Numbered from the stretch's first letter, positions 1 through 9,815 are shown. The stretch is 20,019 bases of DNA from Paracoccaceae bacterium (GCA_023254015.1 JALQYS010000405.1:1-20019), one strand, 5' to 3'. Notes: generated from the letters alone by a model not told the origin. Numbers and translations are program-made.

Positions 1-2010
<2,010 letters not shown>

Positions 2011-2314
2011 CGGTCATCTCCTTTGCAAAAGCGCCTTCGCGGTGCCCGGAACCCAGCACAGCCGCCTTGGCCTTGACGATAATCTGGGGAGGGGATTTGC
2101 GTTTTGCAATGGCCCGGATCATGGGCCTTTCCGGATTCTTTCGCGGTTTGCCGCCGGGGGATTTCCGCCGATGGCAAGGTTTCGCCACCCTGGCCGCAGA
2201 CCGCGCCGCAGGTCCGCGCAAACGCGCACCCGCGTTGGGCACAATGTCGCCTGCCGCGGTTGCCCACAGCCCCCTGTGCCGGTCTGATCCCCACCAGTCC
2301 ACAGGAGCGCCGCC
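2011..2314. other. Divergent intergenic spacer between clpB and the 2315 gene
   Basis: This 304-base region separates two divergently transcribed genes and must hold promoters for both. I see the clpB ribosome site (2018-2023), a possible heat-shock promoter for clpB (2080-2111) and the ribosome site AGGAG (2303-2307) for the gene at 2315. An inverted pair TTGCAAAA (2023-2030) / TTTTGCAA (2102-2109) flanks the clpB leader. Short open frames here lack ribosome sites and family resemblance. I see no convincing sigma-70 promoter for the rightward gene. Confidence 0.5.
2080..2111 (-). promoter_or_regulatory. Candidate RpoH (heat-shock sigma) promoter of clpB
   Basis: On the minus strand, CATTGCAA (2104-2111) and CCCCAGATTA (2080-2089) are separated by 14 bases. 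This approximates the sigma-32 pattern CTTGAA-N13-17-CCCCATnTA. Transcription would start near 2073, leaving a leader of about 60 bases before the clpB ATG at 2010. The -35 element is a poor match, so the call rests partly on the knowledge that clpB is usually under RpoH control. Confidence 0.33.
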
Positions 2315-2698
2315 ATGATCGAAACCCTGCAACCCGTTCTGCCGAAAACCCCGGTCCGGGGGCTGTGCCTGCATATCGGCCGTTCAGGCCTGTGCATCGG
2401 TGATCCGGTTACGCTGCATCTGACTGACAGCGGCAATGTCTGCCTGCTGGCCGAGGTGACAAAACGGTATTTGGGTCTGCTGCCCTATCGAGAAAAGGCG
2501 CTTTTGGGGCATCTTCTCCCGGAAATCTCGCAACGGCTGACCCCGGCGCTCCTGCAAGGTGCGGCGATGCGGGTGCGGATTGTCGATCTGCTTCCCGAAC
2601 ATCTCAGCGGCCCGCAAGGCCCCGAGGTGCACATCTCCATCTGGGCCGATCCGCAGGTGCTGCAAAGGCTACCATCCGATGCTGGAAGGTGTAATTGA
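2315..2698 (+). CDS. Small hypothetical protein, weakly HIRAN-like
   Basis: A 127-residue protein with a good ribosome site (AGGAG at 2303-2307, 7 bases before the ATG). No signal peptide or membrane helix is evident. The middle reads as alternating beta strands: GDPVTLHLTD (about 29-38), then a strand and a YLGLLP turn (about 51-56), a helix-like stretch, and AMRVRIVDLLPEH (about 90-102). The order GDP-x-L, LG-x-LP, then a VRI strand is reminiscent of the HIRAN fold, a small beta-barrel found with DNA helicases, but the match is by eye and weak. It lies between clpB (divergent) and the iol operon, and its last codons overlap the upstream arm of a putative iol operator. Whether it is co-transcribed with iol is unclear. 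Function unknown. Confidence 0.7.
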   Translation: MIETLQPVLPKTPVRGLCLHIGRSGLCIGDPVTLHLTDSGNVCLLAEVTKRYLGLLPYREKALLGHLLPEISQRLTPALLQGAAMRVRIVDLLPEHLSGPQGPEVHISIWADPQVLQRLPSDAGRCN

Positions 2699-2735
2699 AT
2701 CTTCCATTTTTCTCAGTCGTGGAATATTAATTCCA
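2683..2735 (+). promoter_or_regulatory. Putative IolR-type operator pair upstream of iolC
   Basis: Two inverted repeats use the same half-site. The proximal one, TGGAATATTAATTCCA (2720-2735), contains GGAA-N6-TTCC, the palindrome reported for binding of the RpiR-family repressor IolR upstream of Sinorhizobium meliloti iol genes. The distal one is TGGAAG (2683-2688), 12 bases, CTTCCA (2701-2706), and overlaps the end of the preceding gene. An AT-rich TATTAA (2725-2730) inside the proximal site could be a -10 element, with TTCCAT (2702-2707) 17 bases upstream as a weak -35, so a bound repressor would block it. The proximal site ends 27 bases before the iolC ATG. Confidence 0.6.
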
Positions 2736-2762
2736 AATCGCCGTATTGATCCGGAGCCGCAG

Positions 2763-4670
2763 ATGAAAGCCCTTGACGTCATCACCATCGGCCGCGCCTC
2801 GGTTGACCTTTACGGCGCGCAGGTCGGCGGGCGGCTGGAGGATATGGGGTCTTTCCAGAAATACATCGGCGGCAGCCCCTGCAACATGGCCGCCGGAACC
2901 GCGCGTCTGGGGCTGAAATCGGCCCTCATCACCCGGGTGGGCGATGAACACATGGGCCGCTTCATCCGCGAGGAGCTCGCGCGAGAAGGGGTCAATGTCC
3001 AAGGCGTGATAACCGACAAGGAGCGCCTTACGGCGTTGGTCCTTCTGGGCATCCGCGATGAAAAGCAGTTCCCGCTGATCTTCTACCGCGAAAACTGCGC
3101 AGACATGGCGCTGTGCGAAGATGACATCCATGAGGACTTCATCGCCTCGGCCCGCTCGGTCGTGGCCACCGGCACCCACCTGTCGCACCCCCGCACCGAA
3201 GCCGCCGTGATGAAGGCCCTGACCCTTGCGCGCAAGCACGGCCTGCAAACCGCCCTCGACATCGACTATCGCCCGAACCTCTGGGGACTGGCGGGCCATG
3301 GTGACGGCGAAAGCCGGTTTGTCGAATCCGCCGCCGTTACCGCCAAGCTGCAATCCACCCTGCACCTGTTCGACCTGATCATCGGCACAGAAGAAGAATT
3401 TCACATCGCCGGCGGCACCACCGATACCATCGCCGCGCTGCGCGCCGTGCGGGCTGTGTCTGCCGCCACGCTGGTTTGCAAGCGCGGCCCGATGGGTGCC
3501 TCGGCCTTTACCGGCGCCATTCCCGACAGCCTTGATGCCGGCGAAACCGGCCCCGGCTTTCCCATCGAGGTGTTCAACGTCCTTGGCGCGGGCGATGGTT
3601 TCATGTCGGGCCTGTTGAAAGGCTGGCTGGATGGCGAACCCTGGCCGGTTGCCCTGAAATACGCCAACGCCTGCGGGGCCTTCGCCGTTTCACGCCACGG
3701 CTGCACGCCCGCTTATCCCAGTTGGGAGGAGCTGCAATTCTTCCTTGGCCGCGGTGTCGTGACCCCGGCCCTGCGCAAGGACGCGGCCTTGGAACAGATC
3801 CACTGGGCCACCAACCGGCACAAGGATTGGTCCACCATGCGGGTCTTTGCCTTTGACCACCGCATGCAGCTTGAGGCGATGGAGAGTGCCACCCCCGCCC
3901 GCATCGGCGCTTTCAAACAGCTTTGCCTCAAGGCCGCGCTTCAGGTCTCTGCCGGTCAGCCCGGTTACGGCATCCTTTGCGACGACCGCCTGGGTCGCGA
4001 CGCGCTCTATGCCGCCGCCGGAACTGGCCTGTGGATCGGCCGTCCCGTCGAATGGCCCGGCTCGCGCCCGCTGACGCTGGAACCCGAGATTGGCCCCGAT
4101 TTCGGTGGCCTCTCTGAATGGCCGTTGGAGCATGTGGTCAAGGTTCTGTGCTTCTACCACACCGATGACGACGCCGACACCAAGGCCGCGCAAGAGGCCA
4201 CCGTGCTGCGTCTGTTTCACGCCTGCCGCCGAAACCGGTTGGAAATGCTGTTGGAAATCATCCCGTCCAAGGTTGGCCCGGTGGATGACACCACCAGCGC
4301 CAAGGTGATTTCCCGCTTCTATGATCTGGGCATCTACCCCGATTGGTGGAAGCTGGAACCCTTTGCCACCCACGCCGCCTATGAGGCCGCCTGTTCGGCC
4401 ATCAAGGCGCGCGATCCGCATGTGCGCGGCGTTGTCGTGCTGGGTCTGGATGCCAGCGAAGAGGCCCTTGCCAATTCGCTCGCGCTTGCCGCTGACCATG
4501 ATCTGGTGAAAGGTTTCGCCATCGGCCGCACCATCTTTGGCGACGCGGCGCGAGGCTGGTTCGCGAGCAGACTGACCGATGCCGAGGCGGTTCAGCACAT
4601 GGCCAGCCGCTACGCCCGCCTCTGCGCCATCTGGGACGCCGCCCGCGCGGCAAAAGGAGAACAGGCATGA
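2763..4670 (+). CDS. iolC: IolC: 5-dehydro-2-deoxygluconokinase fused to DUF2090 aldolase-like domain
   Basis: A 635-residue cytoplasmic enzyme of myo-inositol catabolism. The N-terminal ~330 residues form a PfkB/ribokinase-type kinase: an early DVITIGRASVDLY strand, the GGSPCNMAAG substrate-binding motif (about 39-48) and the anion-hole/catalytic GAGD at 275-278. It phosphorylates 5-dehydro-2-deoxygluconate at C6. The C-terminal ~285 residues (from about 345, with FAFDHRMQLE near 361) are a DUF2090 domain, which in proteobacteria is annotated as the 5-dehydro-2-deoxyphosphogluconate aldolase that makes malonate semialdehyde and dihydroxyacetone phosphate. A stand-alone iolC is about half this length. 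I chose the ATG at 2763 because GGAG (2753-2756) precedes it and homology starts there; the frame is open upstream to 2559, but that stretch lies inside another gene. The stop overlaps iolD by ATGA. Confidence 0.94.
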   Translation: MKALDVITIGRASVDLYGAQVGGRLEDMGSFQKYIGGSPCNMAAGTARLGLKSALITRVGDEHMGRFIREELAREGVNVQGVITDKERLTALVLLGIRDEKQFPLIFYRENCADMALCEDDIHEDFIASARSVVATGTHLSHPRTEAAVMKALTLARKHGLQTALDIDYRPNLWGLAGHGDGESRFVESAAVTAKLQSTLHLFDLIIGTEEEFHIAGGTTDTIAALRAVRAVSAATLVCKRGPMGASAFTGAIPDSLDAGETGPGFPIEVFNVLGAGDGFMSGLLKGWLDGEPWPVALKYANACGAFAVSRHGCTPAYPSWEELQFFLGRGVVTPALRKDAALEQIHWATNRHKDWSTMRVFAFDHRMQLEAMESATPARIGAFKQLCLKAALQVSAGQPGYGILCDDRLGRDALYAAAGTGLWIGRPVEWPGSRPLTLEPEIGPDFGGLSEWPLEHVVKVLCFYHTDDDADTKAAQEATVLRLFHACRRNRLEMLLEIIPSKVGPVDDTTSAKVISRFYDLGIYPDWWKLEPFATHAAYEAACSAIKARDPHVRGVVVLGLDASEEALANSLALAADHDLVKGFAIGRTIFGDAARGWFASRLTDAEAVQHMASRYARLCAIWDAARAAKGEQA

Positions 4671-6493
4671 GCACGCTCCGACTGACCGCCGCCCAAGCCA
4701 TGGTGAAATGGCTGTCGGTGCAGATGACGCCCGAGGGGGAGCGGTTCATTGAAGGGGTCTGGGCGATCTTCGGCCATGGCAACGTCGCCGGTCTGGGCGA
4801 GGCGCTGCACAGCATCAAGGATACCTTGCCCACCTGGCGCGGCCACAACGAACAGACCATGGCCCACGCCGCCATCGCCTATGCCAAGACGATGAAGCGC
4901 CGCCGCGCCATGGCCGTCACCTCCTCTATCGGTCCCGGGGCAACCAACATGGTCACCGCCGCAGCCTTGGCCCATGTCAACCGCCTGCCCGTCCTCTTCA
5001 TCCCCGGCGACGTCTTTGCCAACCGCGCGCCCGATCCTGTGCTGCAACAGATCGAGGATTTCGACGATGCCACCGTGTCGGCGAATGACTGCTTCCGCCC
5101 CGTCGTCCGCTATTTCGACCGCATCTCGCGGCCCGAACATATCCTGACCGCCCTGCCCCGCGCCCTGCGGGTGATGACCGACCCTGCCAATTGCGGCCCG
5201 GTCTGCCTTGCCTTCTGCCAGGACACCCAGGCTGAGGCCTATGACTATCCGGCCGAGTTCTTCACCCCCAAGGTCTGGCACATCCGCCGCCCGGAACCCG
5301 ACGCGCGCGAATTGGCCGAGGCTGTGGCAGCCATCAAGGCCGCGAAAACCCCGCTGATCGTCACAGGGGGCGGGGTGATCTATTCCGGCGCCGAGGCGGC
5401 GGTGCTGGAGTTTGCGGCCAAGCACAACATCCCCATGGTCGAAACCCAGGCCGGCAAAGGCGCGGTGGATTGGGAAGAGAAGCTCCATTTCGGCTCTCCC
5501 GGGGTCACGGGCACGGGCTGCGGCAACCAGTTGGCGGCAACGGCCGACCTTGTGATCGGCGTCGGAACCCGCTTTCAGGATTTCACCACCGGGTCATGGA
5601 CCGTGTTTTCCAACCCGAACCGCAAACTCCTGTCCATCAACATCCACGGCTATGACGCCGCCAAACGCGGCGCGCAGGCGCTTGTCTCCGACGCCAGGGT
5701 CGCGCTGGAAAAAATCAGCGCCGCCTTGGGTGAGCATCGCTTTGCCGACCCGGATTTTGCGGCGCGGGACCAGTGGTTCCAGACCACCGACGCCCTGATG
5801 GCCGCCCCGAATGGCGCGGGCCTGCCGACCGATGCGCAAGTCATCGGCGCGGTGCAGCGCAACACGGGCAAGCAATCCATCGTCATGTGCGCCGCCGGAA
5901 CCATGCCCGGCGCGCTGCATGTGCTGTGGCGGGCAGCGGCAGGCGGTTATCACATGGAATACGGCTATAGCTGCATGGGCTATGAAATCGCGGGCGCCAT
6001 GGGCATCAAGATGGCCGCGCCGGACAAGGATGTCATCTGCATGGTGGGCGACGGCAGCTATATGATGGCCAACTCGGAGCTGGCGACCGCCGTGATGATG
6101 GGCATCCCCTTTACCGTCGTCCTCACCGACAACCGCGGCTATGGCTGCATCAACCGGCTGCAAAAGGGCACCGGCGGGGCACCGTTCAACAACCTTCTGG
6201 ACGACAGCTATCACGTCAACCCGGCCCATATCGACTTTGTGGCCCACGCCAGATCCATGGGGGCAAAGGTCGTGAAAGCAGGCTCTATCGCCCAGTTAGA
6301 GACTGAATTGCAGGCCGCCAAGGTTGCCAGGATCCCGACCGTCATCGTGATCGACACCGATCCCATGCCCGGCACCGGCGCGGGCGGCAGCTGGTGGGAT
6401 GTGGCCGTGCCCGAGGTTTCGACCCGCCGCGAAGTGAACGAGGCCCGCGAGGGTTATGACAAAGCCATCCAGCGCCAGTGGCTGGTCAACTGA
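4667..6493 (+). CDS. iolD: IolD: 3D-(3,5/4)-trihydroxycyclohexane-1,2-dione hydrolase
   Basis: A 608-residue thiamine-diphosphate enzyme that opens the ring of 3D-trihydroxycyclohexane-1,2-dione to give 5-deoxyglucuronate. The N-terminal PYR domain carries the family signature RGHNEQ with the catalytic glutamate at position 62. A central nucleotide-binding-like domain follows (about 200-350). The C-terminal PP domain has the cofactor motif beginning GDGSYMM at 461 and ending near DNRGYG, the GDG...N metal/ThDP site. Length and motifs are normal for the family. The start ATG at 4667 overlaps the iolC stop (ATGA) and has AAAGGAG about 8 bases upstream, implying coupled translation. Its product is the substrate of IolB and its substrate is made by IolE, both downstream. 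Confidence 0.95.
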   Translation: MSTLRLTAAQAMVKWLSVQMTPEGERFIEGVWAIFGHGNVAGLGEALHSIKDTLPTWRGHNEQTMAHAAIAYAKTMKRRRAMAVTSSIGPGATNMVTAAALAHVNRLPVLFIPGDVFANRAPDPVLQQIEDFDDATVSANDCFRPVVRYFDRISRPEHILTALPRALRVMTDPANCGPVCLAFCQDTQAEAYDYPAEFFTPKVWHIRRPEPDARELAEAVAAIKAAKTPLIVTGGGVIYSGAEAAVLEFAAKHNIPMVETQAGKGAVDWEEKLHFGSPGVTGTGCGNQLAATADLVIGVGTRFQDFTTGSWTVFSNPNRKLLSINIHGYDAAKRGAQALVSDARVALEKISAALGEHRFADPDFAARDQWFQTTDALMAAPNGAGLPTDAQVIGAVQRNTGKQSIVMCAAGTMPGALHVLWRAAAGGYHMEYGYSCMGYEIAGAMGIKMAAPDKDVICMVGDGSYMMANSELATAVMMGIPFTVVLTDNRGYGCINRLQKGTGGAPFNNLLDDSYHVNPAHIDFVAHARSMGAKVVKAGSIAQLETELQAAKVARIPTVIVIDTDPMPGTGAGGSWWDVAVPEVSTRREVNEAREGYDKAIQRQWLVN

Positions 6494-6500
6494 GGAACCC

Positions 6501-7442
6501 ATGATGATCCAGTTCGGAACCAACCCCATCGCCTGGGCCAATGATGACGACCAGACCATCGGCGCCGATATCCCCACTGACCGCATCCTGCAGGAGGCCG
6601 GGCGCGAGATCGGCTTTGACGGCATCGAAAACGGCCACCGCTGGCCCGACGATCCCGAGGCCCTGCGCGCCCTTCTGGCCGGTTATGGTCTGAAATTCAT
6701 CTCGGGCTGGTATTCGCTGAACCTTCTGACCCAATCGGTCGAGGGCGAAATCAGGGCCTGCCAGCATCACCTTGCCAAGTTGAAGCATAACGGTTGCAAG
6801 ATCATGATCGTTTGCGAAACCTCGAACGCGATCCATGGCGACGTGAACAGGCCGGTAAATGACCGCCCCCGCCTGACCGCTGCCCAGATGGCCGCCTTTG
6901 GCCAAAAGCTCGAATCCTTCGCCGCCTATCTGGCCTCTGAAGGCATCACGCTCGTCTATCATCACCACATGGGCACCATCGTCGAATCGCCCGAAGAAAT
7001 CGACGCGCTTATGGCCGTGACCGGCCCGCATACCCACCTTCTGTTCGACGCCGGACATTGCGCCTTTGGTGGCGGCGATCCGGTGGCGGTGCTGACCCGA
7101 CACGCGCCCCGCGTGCGGCATTTCCACGCCAAGAACATCCGCCCGGCCATCACCGCCCGCGCGCGCGCCGAAGGCTGGTCCTTCCTTCAGGCCGTCATCG
7201 GCGGCGCCTTTACCGTGCCCGGCGATCAGGAAGGTGGCGTTGATTTTGCGCCCCTGCTGAAGATCCTCGCCCAGCACGATTACGACGGCTGGATCGTGAT
7301 CGAGGCGGAACAAGACCCCAAGATCCGCAACCCGCTCTTGTATCAGACGCTTGGCCTTGCCACCCTGAAACGGCTGGCCAAAGAGGCCGGGCTTGTAAAG
7401 GCACAGGGGCGGGGGCAGGTTGACGATCATGCTCAATCCTGA
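6501..7442 (+). CDS. iolE: IolE: myo-inosose-2 dehydratase
   Basis: A 313-residue TIM-barrel protein of the AP-endonuclease-2/xylose-isomerase-like superfamily that dehydrates 2-keto-myo-inositol (scyllo-inosose) to the trihydroxycyclohexane-dione. The opening FGTNPIAWANDDD is the family hallmark. Barrel-end metal ligands typical of the fold are visible: a glutamate in IMIVCETS, the YHHHMGT strand (His/Glu region), DAGHCAFGG, RHFHAKN and the terminal strand IVIEAEQDP. The frame is open further upstream, but the ATG at 6501 lies 7 bases after the iolD stop with GAGGA (6492-6496) overlapping that stop. A second ATG at 6504 gives slightly better spacing, so the start could be one codon later. 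The 3' end overlaps the next small gene by 14 bases. Confidence 0.94.
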   Translation: MMIQFGTNPIAWANDDDQTIGADIPTDRILQEAGREIGFDGIENGHRWPDDPEALRALLAGYGLKFISGWYSLNLLTQSVEGEIRACQHHLAKLKHNGCKIMIVCETSNAIHGDVNRPVNDRPRLTAAQMAAFGQKLESFAAYLASEGITLVYHHHMGTIVESPEEIDALMAVTGPHTHLLFDAGHCAFGGGDPVAVLTRHAPRVRHFHAKNIRPAITARARAEGWSFLQAVIGGAFTVPGDQEGGVDFAPLLKILAQHDYDGWIVIEAEQDPKIRNPLLYQTLGLATLKRLAKEAGLVKAQGRGQVDDHAQS

Positions 7443-7602
7443 CTGGCCGCTCCCGCTTCGCCTGCTGATCGTCGCCGCCCCGATTGCCGCCGCGATCTGG
7501 TTCTTCTCCACCGGCTCCGTCGCCTTCGGGGCCGGCTTCACCGTGTTGACCGGCTATGCCTTCAACGCGCTTTTCATGGCTTACCCCGGAGGTCGAAAGT
7601 GA
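7429..7602 (+). CDS. Small two-helix membrane protein inside the iol operon
   Basis: A 57-residue protein with two hydrophobic segments, LRLLIVAAPIAAAIWFF (about 10-26) and GFTVLTGYAFNALFMAY (about 37-53), joined by a short polar turn and ending GGRK. It is probably an inner-membrane hairpin. The ATG at 7429 overlaps the iolE end by 14 bases; an in-frame TTG at 7420 is a less likely start. The stop shares the bases GTGA with the iolB GTG start (7599-7602), a sign of coupled translation. The iolB ribosome site GGAGG (7588-7592) lies within its last codons. Without this gene, iolE and iolB would be separated by ~156 bases, unusual in so tight an operon. I recognise no family. Possible roles include a partner of an inositol transporter or an enzyme anchor, but neither is shown. 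Confidence 0.68.
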   Translation: MLNPDWPLPLRLLIVAAPIAAAIWFFSTGSVAFGAGFTVLTGYAFNALFMAYPGGRK

Positions 7603-8402
7603 CCCTCTTGCGCAAGCCCCTTGCCGCGCATGGCAAGCTGCATGACATCACGCCCGCAGACGCAAACTGGGGCTATGTCGGCTTTGCGCTGTATCGGTTG
7701 GCCCCGGGGGAAACGGCGCATGAGGCGACCGGCGATAGCGAAGCCATACTGGTTCTGGTCGAGGGCAAGGCACATGTCACCGCCTCGGGGCAGGATTGGG
7801 GGGTGATGGGCGACCGGATGGATGTGTTCGAGAAAACCCCGCCGCATTGTCTCTATGTGCCGAATGGTGACATTTGGACCGCCGTGGCAGCCACCGATTG
7901 CACCCTTGCCGTGTGCCGCGCGCCCGGAAAAAGCGGACACAAGGCGCAGCGTCTGGGGCCTGAGGGCATCGCGTTGACCCCTCGCGGAAAGGGCACCAAC
8001 ACCCGCTTTGTCAACAACATCGCGATGGAGGCGCGAGAGGTCGCCGACAGCCTCTTGGTAACCGAGGTCTTCACCCCCGCCGGGCATTGGTCAAGCTATC
8101 CCAGCCACCGCCATGATGAGGATGATTTCCCCAACATGACCTATCTGGAAGAGACCTATTACCACCGCCTGAACCCCGCCCAGGGCTTTGGCATCCAGCG
8201 GGTCTATACCGAGGATGGGTCACTGGACGAGACCATGGCTGTGCAAAACCACGATGTCGTGCTGGTGCCGCGCGGCCACCACCCCTGCGGCGCACCCTAT
8301 GGGTATGAAATGTATTACCTGAACGTCATGGCCGGGCCGGTGCGAAAGTGGCGGTTCAAGAATGATCCGGCCCATGACTGGATCGCCCGGCGCGACGCCT
8401 GA
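7599..8402 (+). CDS. iolB: IolB: 5-deoxy-glucuronate isomerase
   Basis: A 267-residue double-cupin enzyme that isomerises 5-deoxyglucuronate to 5-dehydro-2-deoxygluconate, the substrate of the IolC kinase. The second cupin has the metal-binding cluster SHRHDED with His170 and His172, followed by the YLEETYYHRL strand whose glutamate is a further ligand. The late HHPCGAPYGYEMYYLNVMAG stretch is typical of IolB. The start is GTG at 7599 with strong GGAGG (7588-7592) upstream, coupled to the preceding small ORF by GTGA. It is the last gene of this operon here: the next gene is convergent, with only 8 bases between the two stop codons and no room for an ordinary intrinsic terminator. Confidence 0.94.
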   Translation: MTLLRKPLAAHGKLHDITPADANWGYVGFALYRLAPGETAHEATGDSEAILVLVEGKAHVTASGQDWGVMGDRMDVFEKTPPHCLYVPNGDIWTAVAATDCTLAVCRAPGKSGHKAQRLGPEGIALTPRGKGTNTRFVNNIAMEAREVADSLLVTEVFTPAGHWSSYPSHRHDEDDFPNMTYLEETYYHRLNPAQGFGIQRVYTEDGSLDETMAVQNHDVVLVPRGHHPCGAPYGYEMYYLNVMAGPVRKWRFKNDPAHDWIARRDA

Positions 8403-8413
8403 CGGGTTCGTCA
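8400..8413. repeat. Short inverted repeat spanning both convergent stop codons
   Basis: TGACG (8400-8404), GGTT, CGTCA (8409-8413) can form a 5-bp stem with a 4-base loop. Its outer bases are the TGA stops of iolB and of the convergent ATPase gene. There is no T tract on either side, so it is at best a weak bidirectional element and may be chance. Confidence 0.25.
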
Positions 8414-9106
8414 CACACCAACAAACTGCCTGAACTCGGGCGCATCCGGCGCAAGATCGGCCCGGGCGCGGGTGGCGGCAACCGTGCCGTGATCCATGAA
8501 GGCCACGCGGTCGGCCATGCCCAGCACCGCATCAACCCTCTGCTCCACCAGAACCACGGCCACTCCGCTGGCCTTGAGCCCCACCACCACCTCGCGAATC
8601 GCAGCGATCATCGAGGGCTGCAGGCCTTCGGTCGGCTCGTCCAAAAGCAGCACCTTCGGCTCAAGGCACAGGGCGCGGGCGATCGCCAGCATCTGCTGTT
8701 CGCCGCCCGAAAGGGTTGAGGAAACCTGCGACAGCCGCTCACGCAGGCGGGGAAAGAGGTTCAGCACGCGCTCGCGCACCTCTGGCCCCTTCGTCCGCGT
8801 CATCAGGCCGATTTCAAGGTTTTCCGCCACGGTCAGCGGGCCGAACAGCCTGCGCCCCTGCGGCACATAGCCGATGCCATGACGCGGCACCTCATGCGCG
8901 GGCAGGTTGGCCAGTTCCAGCCGGTCAAGCCGGACCGATCCTTTCTGCACTCGCACCAGCCCCATGATGGCCCGCATCAGCGTGGTCTTGCCCACCCCGT
9001 TGCGCCCCATGATGCAGGTCACCTCGCCCGCTGCGGCGCGAAAGCCCAGATCGCGCAGCACCAATGCCCCACCATATCCGGCGCAGACCCCATCAAGCAC
9101 CAGCAT
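8411..9106 (-). CDS. LivF-type ABC transporter ATP-binding protein
   Basis: A 231-residue cytoplasmic ATPase of the branched-chain-amino-acid (HAAT) import family. Visible motifs are Walker A GRNGVGKT (34-41), Q-loop YVPQGRRLFGPLTV (80-93), signature LSGGEQQ (132-138), Walker B VLLLDEPTEGL (152-162) and the LivF-typical VEQ switch in place of a canonical His. The ATG at 9106 overlaps the preceding LivG-type gene by 14 bases, so the two ATPases are probably translated together and form a heterodimer. It is the last gene of the minus strand block. The substrate cannot be read from the ATPase; context (molybdenum hydroxylase, 6-hydroxynicotinate reductase homologue) suggests an aromatic acid or N-heterocycle rather than leucine. 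UrtE (urea) is an alternative family name, but no other urt gene is seen. Confidence 0.92.
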   Translation of the reverse strand: MLVLDGVCAGYGGALVLRDLGFRAAAGEVTCIMGRNGVGKTTLMRAIMGLVRVQKGSVRLDRLELANLPAHEVPRHGIGYVPQGRRLFGPLTVAENLEIGLMTRTKGPEVRERVLNLFPRLRERLSQVSSTLSGGEQQMLAIARALCLEPKVLLLDEPTEGLQPSMIAAIREVVVGLKASGVAVVLVEQRVDAVLGMADRVAFMDHGTVAATRARADLAPDAPEFRQFVGV

Positions 9107-9815
9107 CTTCGACCCCCAGATAGGCGGCCTGCACCGCCCGGTTGGCCCGGATCTCGGCCGGGGTGCCCCGCGCCAGGACCTGCCCGTGGTTCAGGACGGT
9201 GATGCGATGCGCCAGATCCATGACCACATCCATGTTGTGCTCGATCATCAGAACCGTGGTCTGCGGCACCAAGGACCGCACCAGCGCCACGAATCCGGCA
9301 ATCTCGCCCGAGGCCAGACCCTGCGTCGGCTCGTCCAGAATCAGGACGCGGGGTTGCAGGGCCAGACCCATCGCCACCTCCAAAAGCCGCTGATGGCCAT
9401 ATGACAGGGTGGCCGCCTCCTGTTCTGCAAGATGCGCCATGTTCACGCGAACCAGTGCCGCCGCCACCTCGGCCGGCAGATCGCGGGCGCCCCGGGCCTG
9501 CGCGGCAAGCGCCACATTGTCGAACACCGACAGGCGAGGATAGATCGAGGTGATCTGGAAGGTATAGGCGATGCCCTTTTTCACCCTTGCATGGGCGGGC
9601 AGGCGGGTAATGTCCTCTCCGCCCAGCGTGATAGACCCCGCATCCGGCGCGATGCGGCCCGAAAGCAGGCTGACAAAGGTCGTCTTGCCTGCGCCGTTCG
9701 GGCCGATCAGGGCATGAATCTCGCCCTGCTGCAGCGCGAAATCAACGCCATCCACGGCGCGGAGACCGCCAAAAGACCGGCTTATCCCCTTGGCCTGCAG
9801 GATCACGGCAGCCAT
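9093..9815 (-). CDS. LivG-type ABC transporter ATP-binding protein
   Basis: A 240-residue ATPase subunit, partner of the LivF-type protein. It shows Walker A GPNGAGKT (38-45), a Q-loop FQITSIYPRLSVFDNV, the LivG form of the signature LSYGHQRLLEVA, Walker B VLILDEPTQGL and the H-switch MIEHNMDVVMDLAHRI. The C terminus has the AAYLGVE ending common in LivG. A GTG three codons upstream (9824) is possible, but the ATG at 9815 has AAAGGTGG about 5 bases before it and starts where homology does. It overlaps the end of the frameshifted permease gene (stop at 9803-9805) and the start of the LivF-type gene. Confidence 0.92.
   Translation of the reverse strand: MAAVILQAKGISRSFGGLRAVDGVDFALQQGEIHALIGPNGAGKTTFVSLLSGRIAPDAGSITLGGEDITRLPAHARVKKGIAYTFQITSIYPRLSVFDNVALAAQARGARDLPAEVAAALVRVNMAHLAEQEAATLSYGHQRLLEVAMGLALQPRVLILDEPTQGLASGEIAGFVALVRSLVPQTTVLMIEHNMDVVMDLAHRITVLNHGQVLARGTPAEIRANRAVQAAYLGVEDAGA

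Noticed and set aside
2559..2762. Upstream extension of the iolC frame
   Set aside because: It overlaps the 3' half of another gene out of frame and carries the iol operators; the ATG at 2763 has a ribosome site and matches kinase N termini.
8400..8413. Intrinsic terminator between iolB and the convergent ATPase gene
   Set aside because: The stem is only 5 bp, has no T tract and overlaps both stop codons; kept only as a low-confidence repeat.
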